From JBCBAP01 sp038532435 (GTDB lineage: Bacteria; Pseudomonadota; Alphaproteobacteria; Rhodobacterales; Rhodobacteraceae), in the NCBI GenBank assembly GCA_038532435.1, contig JBCBAP010000047.1, forward strand, positions 1 through 27,379: a DNA stretch of 27,379 nt, read 5' to 3'. Position 1 is the first letter of the stretch. The number at the start of each line of letters is the position of its first letter. Position numbers and translations under genes: made by a program. Positions 8,344 through 14,907 of the stretch are shown one piece after another. Below the pieces are notes generated by a model that had not been told where the DNA came from, made no database searches, and worked only from the letters and a program-made list of their open reading frames with translations.

Positions 8344-8652
8344 ATGGACGCCGCGGTATTCTTGACAGCTCTCTTTTTGACCAGCCAGACACCGGTATTG
8401 GCAGAAGACAGCGTCGCCGTTCCCCGCATACTCACGGTAGCGTCGGCAGTGCAGATCACCCCTGCGCGCCACCACACATCCGGATCAGCCTGCGACCCGC
8501 TCCCCATCGCGCCCTGCCCGAGAGCCGGAGCCGCAGCCCGGGCGGCAGTACCCCTTCCCCTGGCCATCGCACTCCTCACGGCGAACCTTGTGGTGCTGAT
8601 CCGCAGGCGCGCACCGGCCCCCAGATCGAAGCGCTCGCGCCCCTTCGTCTGA
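8344..8652 (+). CDS. Possible small exported membrane protein
   Basis: A 102-aa open frame of unknown family. It begins with a signal-peptide-like stretch (MDAAVFLTALFLTSQTPVLA, possible cleavage before EDS). A polar middle carries two cysteines (GSACDP and APCPRA), and near the end there is one hydrophobic helix (AVPLPLAIALLTANLVVLIRRR) followed by a basic tail. This would give a small type I-like membrane protein with the tail in the cytoplasm. No Shine-Dalgarno sequence precedes the ATG. It starts 25 nt after a CtrA-type box, so a leaderless transcript is possible. The stop is 110 bp before thrS. The topology-like composition supports a real gene, but the antisense frame is also open here, so I am not sure. 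Confidence 0.4.
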   Translation: MDAAVFLTALFLTSQTPVLAEDSVAVPRILTVASAVQITPARHHTSGSACDPLPIAPCPRAGAAARAAVPLPLAIALLTANLVVLIRRRAPAPRSKRSRPFV

Positions 8653-8762
8653 GGACCCAAGACACCCGCCAGACGCTTGACAAAGCGGGCACGGTCCGAC
8701 ATCTCCACCGTCAAATGCAACCGGGCGTTTCGTAGGCGCCAAAATGACATGAGGAGATCGCC

Positions 8763-10721
8763 ATGAGTGCTGACTCTGGCCAGGTGACCATCACCCTTCC
8801 CGACGGTGCGCAGCGCAGCTACCCAAGCGGGATCACCGCCGCCGACGTTGCCGCGGATATCTCGAAATCGCTCGCCAAGGCGGCCATCGCCTGCACGGTC
8901 GATGACGAGTTCTCCGACCTGTCCCGGAAGATTGACCGGGACGCGGCCCTCGCCCTGCACACCATGAAGGATGTGCCCCAGGCCGAGGAACTGATCCGCC
9001 ACGACGCGGCTCACATCATGGCCCGCGCGGTGCAGGAGATCTGGCCCGATGTCATGGTGACCATCGGCCCTGTGATCGAGAACGGCTGGTACTACGATTT
9101 CGACCGGGACGAGCCCTTCACCCCCGAAGACCTCGGCGCCATCGAGAAGAAGATGCGCGAGATCATCGCGAAACGTGACCCGGTCCGCACCGAGGTCTGG
9201 GATCGCGCGCGCGCCATCGCCCACTACGAGGCGCTGGGTGAGCCCTACAAGGTCGAGCTTGTGGGCATGATCCCGGAGGGCGAGCCGATCCGCATGTACT
9301 GGCACGGGGATTGGCAGGACCTCTGCCGCGGTCCGCATCTGGTGCATACCGGACAGGTGCCCGCGGATGCGTTCAAGCTCATGTCCGTGGCCGGGGCCTA
9401 TTGGCGTGGCGACTCCGACAACAAGATGCTCCAGCGCATTTATGGTGTCGCGTTCCGCACCAAGCAGGAACTCAAGGACCACCTTCATATGCTTGAGGAG
9501 GCGGAGAAGCGGGATCACCGCAAGCTCGGGCGTTCCATGGAGCTCTTCCACATTCAGGAAGAGGCACCGGGCATGGTGTTCTGGCATCCGAACGGCTGGT
9601 CGCTCTACCGCGCGCTGGAGGACTACATGCGCCGGCGGCTCACCGCGGCGGGGTACAAGGAGATCAAGACCCCCCAGGTCGTGGATCGCAAACTCTGGGA
9701 AGCCTCCGGCCACTGGGACAAGTACCGCGAGAACATGTTCATCACCGAGATTGATGAGGAGCATGCGAATGAGAAGCGGGTCAACGCGCTCAAGCCCATG
9801 AACTGCCCCTGCCACGTGCAGGTCTACAACCAGGGTCTTAAAAGCTACCGCGACCTGCCGCTCCGCTTTGCCGAGTTCGGCTCCTGCCACCGGTACGAAT
9901 CGTCGGGCTCCATGCACGGCCTGATGCGGGTGCGCGGCTTCACCCAGGATGACGCGCACATCTTCTGCACCGAGGATCAGATCGAGGCGGAGTGCGCTGC
10001 GTTCATCGATCTGTTGTCCGGGATCTACCGGGACCTCGGCTTCGAGAGCTTCGACATCAAGTTTTCCACCCGGCCCGAGGTGCGCATCGGCTCCGACGAA
10101 AGCTGGGACAAGGCGGAAGACGCGCTCGAGAAAGCGATCCTGAGCGTGCGTAACGACTTCGAGCTCGATCCGGGCGAAGGGGCGTTTTACGGGCCCAAGC
10201 TCGATTTCAAGCTCACCGACGCCATCGGGCGGGAGTGGCAGTGCGGCACCTTCCAGGCAGACTTCCAGCTGCCTGATCGGCTGGGCGCGGAATATGTGGG
10301 CGAGGACGGGAACAAGCACCGGCCGGTGATGCTTCACCGGGCGATCCTGGGCTCGTTCGAACGATTCCTCGGCATCCTCATCGAGAACTATGCGGGCAAG
10401 TTCCCGCTCTGGCTCGCGCCCCGTCAGGTCGTCGTCGCCTCAATCGTATCCGACGCGGACGCCTATGTGCACAAGGTGGTCGAGGATCTGCTTGCGATGG
10501 GCATCCGGGCCGAGGCGGACATCCGCAACGAAAAGATCAACTACAAGGTCCGCGAGCATTCCTTGGGTAAGGTTCCGGTGATCCTCGCCATTGGCCGACA
10601 GGAGGTCGAGGCGCAGAGCGTTTCCCTGCGGCGGCTGGGTGAGAAGCATTCCAAGGTCCTGCCCACCGCCGAGGCCATCGCTGATCTCGTAGCCGAGGCC
10701 GTGCCACCGGATCTGCGGTAA
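8763..10721 (+). CDS. thrS: Threonyl-tRNA synthetase
   Basis: This class II enzyme charges tRNA-Thr in the cytoplasm. The 652-aa protein shows the full architecture: an N-terminal TGS domain (about 5-68), the editing domain with the HxxxH pair in RHDAAHIMARA (His80 and His84), the catalytic core with the zinc cysteine in PMNCPCHVQVY (Cys about 348), motif 2 (MHGLMRVRGFTQDDAHIFC), GAFYGPKLDF, motif 3 (HRAILGSFERFLGILIENY), and the C-terminal anticodon-binding domain (FPLWLAPRQVVV onward). The start has AGGAGATCGCC just upstream. No T-box leader is visible, as expected in alphaproteobacteria. A 673-aa frame on the opposite strand is a shadow. Confidence 0.98.
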   Translation: MSADSGQVTITLPDGAQRSYPSGITAADVAADISKSLAKAAIACTVDDEFSDLSRKIDRDAALALHTMKDVPQAEELIRHDAAHIMARAVQEIWPDVMVTIGPVIENGWYYDFDRDEPFTPEDLGAIEKKMREIIAKRDPVRTEVWDRARAIAHYEALGEPYKVELVGMIPEGEPIRMYWHGDWQDLCRGPHLVHTGQVPADAFKLMSVAGAYWRGDSDNKMLQRIYGVAFRTKQELKDHLHMLEEAEKRDHRKLGRSMELFHIQEEAPGMVFWHPNGWSLYRALEDYMRRRLTAAGYKEIKTPQVVDRKLWEASGHWDKYRENMFITEIDEEHANEKRVNALKPMNCPCHVQVYNQGLKSYRDLPLRFAEFGSCHRYESSGSMHGLMRVRGFTQDDAHIFCTEDQIEAECAAFIDLLSGIYRDLGFESFDIKFSTRPEVRIGSDESWDKAEDALEKAILSVRNDFELDPGEGAFYGPKLDFKLTDAIGREWQCGTFQADFQLPDRLGAEYVGEDGNKHRPVMLHRAILGSFERFLGILIENYAGKFPLWLAPRQVVVASIVSDADAYVHKVVEDLLAMGIRAEADIRNEKINYKVREHSLGKVPVILAIGRQEVEAQSVSLRRLGEKHSKVLPTAEAIADLVAEAVPPDLR

Positions 10722-10827
10722 GGTGACGGGCAGCGAGCGTTCCGAGGTCAGGGAAGCGCTTGACCGGGTGTTGACCGAGTTTCCCCGGGGATAGGGGTGC
10801 ACTGCGCCGAAACCTGCGCGACTTTGT

Positions 10828-10853
10828 CCAGCGGTAGGGCAACCTACCGTTGG
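10828..10853 (+). repeat. 11-bp hairpin with GCAA tetraloop after thrS
   Basis: The arms CCAGCGGTAGG (10828-10838) and CCTACCGTTGG (10843-10853) pair over 11 bp, with one G-U, around a GCAA loop, a stable GNRA tetraloop. It is 107 nt after the thrS stop and overlaps the probable TTG start of the next gene. No U-run follows, so it is not a standard terminator. It may stabilise the thrS 3' end, regulate the next gene, or be a protein-binding palindrome. Confidence 0.6.
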
Positions 10854-11164
10854 CCGATCGTCGACAGCTCGCCAACGCACTTGAAGACTTTGCCATCCAG
10901 TTTGAGGACGAAGCGACACGTGCTCAAATCGGAAGCGAAGGTATCGGCTACATGGCCGGCGGTGGCGTGGGCGTCGCCGTAAGCGCGTTCGGCCTCCTCG
11001 CGGCTGGAGCGACAACCGCGTTCCCGCTGGTCCTCCTCGGTAGCTTGGCGTGCAGCATTGCGACCCTTCTGGGATATCGGCGGGAACGGCTCAGGTTCAA
11101 AACCCAGGCGGGGATGGCCAAAGAATTGCGTGACGCTGCCGAAAAGCTTATATCTTCCGAATGA
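10850..11164 (+). CDS. Small two-helix membrane protein of unknown function
   Basis: A 104-aa protein that I do not recognise. A polar amphipathic N-terminus (DRRQLANALEDFAIQFEDEATRAQ) is followed by two adjacent membrane segments rich in glycine and alanine (about residues 35-54 and 58-74, with a GGGVGVAV stretch), then a basic, helical C-terminus (YRRERLRFKTQ, MAKELRDAAEKLISSE). The start is uncertain: an in-frame stop lies at 10835, so the only early start is the TTG at 10850, inside the arm of a hairpin. The next ATG (10952) would remove the N-terminal helix. Its stop overlaps the next start by 4 nt (ATGA). Base composition is less GC-rich than flanking genes, which suggests accessory DNA. 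Confidence 0.6.
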   Translation: MADRRQLANALEDFAIQFEDEATRAQIGSEGIGYMAGGGVGVAVSAFGLLAAGATTAFPLVLLGSLACSIATLLGYRRERLRFKTQAGMAKELRDAAEKLISSE

Positions 11165-11328
11165 TGACACCGCTTTCGATACCTTTTTGGGAGCTGCTTG
11201 TGAGCGCGGGTGTGCTCGGCATCGGTGCATTCTGCGTGATATGGGTGTCTCTGGTTCTGCGTCGCAACGAGCTGAGGCACAGGGAGCTGACCGAGTGTCT
11301 CGACAAGCTGATGGCGCGGCTGGACTGA
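11161..11328 (+). CDS. 55-aa single-pass membrane protein
   Basis: Translation from ATG 11161 gives MMTPLSIPFWELL, then a hydrophobic helix of about 20 residues (SAGVLGIGAFCVIWVSLVL) and a charged tail (RRNELRHRELTECLDKLMARLD). It is predicted to be a small inner-membrane protein with a cytoplasmic coiled-coil-like tail. Its ATG overlaps the TGA of the preceding two-helix gene (ATGA), which indicates translational coupling. The GTG start of the ASCH gene lies inside its 3' end. I know no family for it. The coupling and the clear helix-plus-tail pattern argue that it is a real gene. Confidence 0.6.
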   Translation: MMTPLSIPFWELLVSAGVLGIGAFCVIWVSLVLRRNELRHRELTECLDKLMARLD

Positions 11329-11924
11329 GCGGCATAACGCAAAACCTCCCCCCTCTCGCGCTCTCCGTCAGGCAGCCCTGGGCCTGGGCAATTATCCATG
11401 GCGGCAAGGATATCGAGAACAGGACGGAAGGGTCGATCAGGGCGGGCAATATGGTCCCCGGTCGGATTGCGATCCACGCAGCCTCCGGCATGAAGGCGGA
11501 GGAGTACCGTTGGGCGGTGCACAAACTCCTCGAAGTCGGTGTGACATGCCCCCGGCCGGACGACCTTCCCCGCCGGGCCATCATCGGCAGCGTCACGGTC
11601 CTGGACATCGTGTCGGCAAGCGAGAGCCCCTGGTTCGGCGGTCCGATGGGCCTGCGGCTTGCAAACCCGCAGGGCTGTCCGGCGATTCCCGCCACCGGCG
11701 CGCTCGGCTACTTCAACTGGATCGCGGGGGGTGCGCTCGCACCCGTCCTGCCCTGGATGCGGGACTTCGACCGGGCGAACGGCGATGAACGGACGGGAGA
11801 GCTGTTTCCCGACCTTGCACCCGCCTTCGCCACACCTCCCGCGCGCCCCTATCCGGACCGGCGTGGCGCGCGCAAACCCGGATCGGCAGCGGAATCACCC
11901 GGCGAAGATGAAAACGCGCAATAG
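11295..11924 (+). CDS. ASCH-domain (PUA-like fold) protein
   Basis: ASCH domains are PUA-like folds thought to bind RNA; some members are N4-acetylcytidine amidohydrolases, others regulators. The 209-aa protein opens with the typical ALSVRQPWAWAIIHGGKDIENRT segment, then PGRIAIHAASG, IIGSVTVLDIV and the late GALGYFNW motif. The last about 50 residues are a proline- and charge-rich tail. The frame is open from 11058, but I chose GTG 11295. An AGGGAG lies 8 nt upstream, and the longer frame would overlie two genes and lacks family similarity. It overlaps the 55-aa gene by 34 nt. The next gene, infC, has its own promoter. Substrate and function are unknown. Confidence 0.75.
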   Translation: MSRQADGAAGLSGITQNLPPLALSVRQPWAWAIIHGGKDIENRTEGSIRAGNMVPGRIAIHAASGMKAEEYRWAVHKLLEVGVTCPRPDDLPRRAIIGSVTVLDIVSASESPWFGGPMGLRLANPQGCPAIPATGALGYFNWIAGGALAPVLPWMRDFDRANGDERTGELFPDLAPAFATPPARPYPDRRGARKPGSAAESPGEDENAQ

Positions 11925-11930
11925 CCACTA

Positions 11931-11957
11931 TTGACCCCACCGGGTTTGTTGTACACT
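11931..11957 (+). promoter_or_regulatory. Probable sigma70-type promoter of infC
   Basis: TTGACC (11931-11936) and TACACT (11952-11957) resemble -35 and -10 boxes, 15 bp apart, which is shorter than the usual 17. CACTTA at 11954 would give 17 bp. It lies between the ASCH gene and the infC leader hairpin, where an independent promoter would be expected. Confidence 0.45.
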
Positions 11958-11967
11958 TAGCGACCAG

Positions 11968-11990
11968 CACGGCGCCGATTGGGCGCCGTG
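11968..11990 (+). promoter_or_regulatory. GC-rich leader hairpin directly before infC
   Basis: CACGGCGCC (11968-11976) and GGCGCCGTG (11982-11990) form a perfect 9-bp stem with a GATTG loop. It ends 5 nt before the first infC ATG (11996), where a Shine-Dalgarno sequence would have to be, so initiation at that ATG would be blocked when it folds. No U-run follows. A role in translational control of infC is plausible. Confidence 0.55.
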
Positions 11991-11995
11991 GCCAT

Positions 11996-12565
11996 ATGGC
12001 TCAACCACAGAAGGACCTGAAAACCATAGCACGCAGACCGCACCAAGCCCCACCCGTCCGGGACACCGGTCCCCGGGTAAACGATCGCATCCGTTCCCCA
12101 GAAATCCGCCTCATCGGCTCCGAAGGTGAAAATGTCGGGGTCGTGACCCCTGCGCGTGGCCTCGAACTTGCCGAGGCAGTCGGCCTCGATCTCGTGGAGA
12201 TCTCTCCCAACGCAACGCCGCCCGTATGCAAGATCATGGATTTCGGCAAGTTCAAGTATGAACAGCAGAAAAAGGAATCCGAGGCCCGCAAGAAACAAAA
12301 GACCATCGAGGTCAAAGAGGTGAAATTCCGTCCCAATACGGACACCCATGACTACGAGGTCAAGATGCGGAACGTGACGAAGTTCCTCGGCAATGGCGAC
12401 AAGGTGAAGGTCACCCTGCGCTTCCGCGGCCGGGAGATGGCGCATCAGGAGCTGGGCCGCGACCTGCTTAACCGCGTGGCCGACGACATCGAGGAACTGG
12501 GCAAGGTCGACAACATGCCCAAGATGGAAGGCCGTCAGATGGTCATGATGTTGTCCCCCCGGTAG
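11996..12565 (+). CDS. infC: Translation initiation factor IF-3
   Basis: IF-3 binds the 30S subunit, checks the start codon and prevents premature subunit joining. The sequence is unmistakable: RVNDRIRSPEIRLIG, VDLVEISPNA-type segment (LDLVEISPNATPPVCKIMD), FGKFKYEQQKKESEARKKQK, VKEVKFRPNTDTHDYEVK, KVKVTLRFRGREMAHQELG and the NMPKMEGRQMVMMLSP end. The coordinates use the first ATG (189 aa), but that codon has no ribosome binding site and sits next to a strong hairpin. The conserved family start, ARRPHQAPP, follows an AUA at 12026 with AAGGA 10 nt upstream (179 aa). Start at AUA is therefore likely, in line with the AUU start of E. coli infC. An intrinsic terminator follows. Confidence 0.97.
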   Translation: MAQPQKDLKTIARRPHQAPPVRDTGPRVNDRIRSPEIRLIGSEGENVGVVTPARGLELAEAVGLDLVEISPNATPPVCKIMDFGKFKYEQQKKESEARKKQKTIEVKEVKFRPNTDTHDYEVKMRNVTKFLGNGDKVKVTLRFRGREMAHQELGRDLLNRVADDIEELGKVDNMPKMEGRQMVMMLSPR

Positions 12566-12592
12566 GGCCTGCATCCACACCGACACCGACGC

Positions 12593-12621
12593 GGGCGGGG
12601 GATCACCCCGCCCTTTCTTTT
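12593..12621 (+). terminator. Intrinsic terminator of infC
   Basis: GGGCGGGG (12593-12600) and CCCCGCCC (12606-12613) form a perfect 8-bp stem with a GATCA loop, followed by TTTCTTTT (12614-12621). This is a textbook Rho-independent terminator 27 nt after the infC stop. Confidence 0.9.
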
Positions 12622-12643
12622 GCGCAGTCCGAAGGATCACGCG

Positions 12644-13534
12644 ATGTTCAGCCAGCCCGCCTTCTGGGCACGGATGACCCCGGCGAGCCGGGGGATCGCG
12701 CTGTTTCTGACGGCTGCCTTCGTCTTCTCGATCATGGACACGCTGGCGAAGATCCTGACCGCGAGCTATCCGCCCCTGCAGGTGACCTGGGCGCGCTATC
12801 TGGGGCAGGTTGTGTGGACCATGCTTCTGCTCGCGCCCTGGCTGTCGGGAATGCTGCGCACCCGGTATCCCTGGCTGCAGGCGCTCCGCTCCGTCCTGCT
12901 GTTCGGGGCCACGTTCATGTTCTACAGCGCGGTGAGCACCCTGCCCTTTGCGGAGGCGACGGCGATCTTCGAGGTTGCACCCCTTCTCATGACGGTGCTC
13001 GCGGTGCTGATCCTGAAGGAACAGGTTGGGCCGCGGCGCTGGATCGGAGTGAGCGTCGGTCTGATCGGTGCGCTGATCATCATTCGCCCGGGAACGGACG
13101 TGTTTTCGTTCAACGCGCTCTACCCGGTTGCGGCGGCGGTGAGCTTTGCCGGTTACGCGATTGCGACCCGTTTCCTCGGGTCCGACGAAAGCCCATGGAC
13201 GAGCTTCGTTTATACCGCAGTGTTCGGCGCGCTCGCAGCCTCCCTGATGGTCCCGGCCATCTGGGAACCGCTTTCGCCGGATGACCTGCCGCTGCTCGCG
13301 TTTATCGGACTTGTCGGCGGGATCGGCCAGCTCCTGCTCATCCTCGCCCTGCGCGCCGCCCCCCCGTCGGTGATCGCCCCGTTCGGTTATGTGGCGCTGC
13401 TCTACAACGGGGCGTGGGGCTACGGTCTCTTCAACGAGATCCCGGACATCTGGACGTTCGCAGGATCCGGCCTGATCGTCGGATCCGGGCTCTACGTCTG
13501 GCACCGGGAGCGGCAGGTGAGGACGCAGCCATGA
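12644..13534 (+). CDS. DMT-superfamily (EamA) transporter
   Basis: A 296-aa inner-membrane protein with about ten hydrophobic segments arranged as two EamA repeats (about residues 15-140 and 150-285), the architecture of drug/metabolite transporters. Recognisable family features include the early ALFLTAAFVFSIMDTLAK, QVTWARYLGQV, FYSAVSTLPFAEATAIFEVAPLL and the second-half PPSVIAPFGYVALLYNGAWGY. The substrate cannot be told from sequence; relatives move metabolites, amino acids or riboflavin. A start at 12620 (TTG) would lie within the infC terminator. ATG 12644 has GAAGGA about 8 nt upstream and is preferred. The stop overlaps the MATE start by 4 nt (ATGA), so the two are coupled. Confidence 0.88.
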   Translation: MFSQPAFWARMTPASRGIALFLTAAFVFSIMDTLAKILTASYPPLQVTWARYLGQVVWTMLLLAPWLSGMLRTRYPWLQALRSVLLFGATFMFYSAVSTLPFAEATAIFEVAPLLMTVLAVLILKEQVGPRRWIGVSVGLIGALIIIRPGTDVFSFNALYPVAAAVSFAGYAIATRFLGSDESPWTSFVYTAVFGALAASLMVPAIWEPLSPDDLPLLAFIGLVGGIGQLLLILALRAAPPSVIAPFGYVALLYNGAWGYGLFNEIPDIWTFAGSGLIVGSGLYVWHRERQVRTQP

Positions 13535-14907
13535 CGCTGGCCAGCCCGCTGCCCGAGGCCTTCGGCAACCGGTTGCTGCGCCACTGGTCGGAGCTTATCC
13601 GCCTCGCATGGCCCGTCATGCTGTCCCGCCTTGGCATCCTCCTGATGGCGCTGGTGGATGCGGTGATGCTAGGCCGGTTCGACACGGTCGCCTTCGCGGG
13701 CTTCGCGCTCGGCCTCTCGATCTTCCTGCCGATCATGGTGACCGGTATCGGCGGCACGGTGGGCGTGGTGTCCGTCGTCGCACCGCACCACGGGGCCGGC
13801 CGCACCCAAGCCGCGGCGGAGAGCTTCTTTCACGGGCTCTGGTGGGCCACCCTCGTCGGTATCTTCGTCGCGGTGCTGAGCTGGCAGACCGAGCATGTGC
13901 TGACCCTTGTCGGACAGGCGCCGGAGCTGCGGGAGATCGGGGGCGCTGTCGGCCGCACGCTCGCCTTCGGCGGCTTCTGCCAGATCCTGTTCGCGGCGAG
14001 TGCGTTCTACCTCGAGGCAACCAAACGCCCCCTTCCCGCGCTGATCGCGATGATCGGAGCAAACGTCGTCAACGCGATCCTGAACCTGCTCGCGCTCAAC
14101 GGAACGTTGCCTTTCATCGGGCAGGAGGCGGTGGGGGTTGCCTTCGCCACCAGCACGGCCCGCACCGTGCTGGCGATCACGCTCCTTGCCTATGTTGCCT
14201 GTCTGCCGGAGGTTCGGGCCGCCGCAAGCCGGATGATGTGGGGGCCGGGCGGATGGCCCGCATCGCGGGAGATCCGGACCATCGGCCTTGCGGGTGCGGC
14301 TGCCTACTTCTTCGAGACCTTCGCCTTTTCAGCGCTCAATCAGGCGGCGGGGCTGATCGGCACCTCCGCGCTCGCCGCCTACTCCATCGCGCACAACGTG
14401 GAATCGACAGTGTTCATGATCGCAATCGGATTGTCGGTGGCGAGCGCGGTGCGCGTGGGCAGCTACGCCGGACAGGGCCGCGCAGACGAGGCACGGTTCG
14501 CGGCGTGGAGCGGCCTCGCACTCACCGCACTCATCATCGGCAGCATCGGCGTGCTGATCGTCCTGAACGGAGAGCGGGTCGCATCGGTCTACACCGAGGA
14601 TGCCGCACTCATCGCCCGGATCACGCCCCTGCTGGCGATCCTGACCATCGCACTGGTGTTCGACGGCGGCCAGGTGGTCATGGGCCACTGCACCCGCGCG
14701 CTCGGCGACAGTTGGGGAACCACGTTGCGGTTCTTCCTCGCGTTCTGGGGTGTGATGATCCCGGTTGGGCTCTACCTCGGGCTTGCAACATCACTGGAGG
14801 AAATGGGATTGTTCGTCGGCACCGGAGTGGGATGCGGTGTCGCGGTCCTCCTGCTTGGGCTGCGGTTCGCGGCCCTGGTGCGGAGGATGGAGGACAAGAC
14901 CCCGTGA
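13531..14907 (+). CDS. MATE-family multidrug/metabolite efflux transporter
   Basis: A 458-aa polytopic membrane protein with about twelve hydrophobic helices in two homologous halves, typical of MATE (NorM/DinF-type) Na+- or H+-coupled efflux pumps. Features include LIRLAWPVMLSRLGILLMALVDAVMLGR at the start of the first half, LYLEATKRPLP-like ASAFYLEATKRPLPAL, and the second-half FFETFAFSALNQAAGLIGTSALAAYSIAHN. The start at 13531 overlaps the DMT stop (ATGA) and has AGGA upstream. The longer frame to 13414 would run through the DMT gene. Its TGA overlaps the next GTG start (GTGA). The substrate is unknown. Confidence 0.9.
   Translation: MTLASPLPEAFGNRLLRHWSELIRLAWPVMLSRLGILLMALVDAVMLGRFDTVAFAGFALGLSIFLPIMVTGIGGTVGVVSVVAPHHGAGRTQAAAESFFHGLWWATLVGIFVAVLSWQTEHVLTLVGQAPELREIGGAVGRTLAFGGFCQILFAASAFYLEATKRPLPALIAMIGANVVNAILNLLALNGTLPFIGQEAVGVAFATSTARTVLAITLLAYVACLPEVRAAASRMMWGPGGWPASREIRTIGLAGAAAYFFETFAFSALNQAAGLIGTSALAAYSIAHNVESTVFMIAIGLSVASAVRVGSYAGQGRADEARFAAWSGLALTALIIGSIGVLIVLNGERVASVYTEDAALIARITPLLAILTIALVFDGGQVVMGHCTRALGDSWGTTLRFFLAFWGVMIPVGLYLGLATSLEEMGLFVGTGVGCGVAVLLLGLRFAALVRRMEDKTP

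Larger units (their letters stand above)
8246..8762. other. 517-bp gap between the TPR gene and thrS
   Basis: This interval holds the CtrA-type box at 8305-8319 and the possible small membrane protein at 8344-8652. The remaining 110 bp before thrS show a good ribosome binding site (AGGAGATCGCC) but no hairpin typical of a T-box or attenuator. I see no other feature. Confidence 0.5.

Noticed and set aside
8316..10337. 673-aa open frame on the minus strand
   Set aside because: It lies antisense to thrS, whose motifs are complete; long antisense frames are common in GC-rich coding DNA.
1943..11958. GTTGTACACTT present both at 1943-1953 and 11948-11958
   Set aside because: An 11-mer shared twice in 27 kb is expected by chance, and the two copies have opposite orientation to their genes.
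11957..13504. 515-aa open frame on the minus strand
   Set aside because: It spans infC and the DMT transporter antisense and crosses a terminator; it resembles no family.
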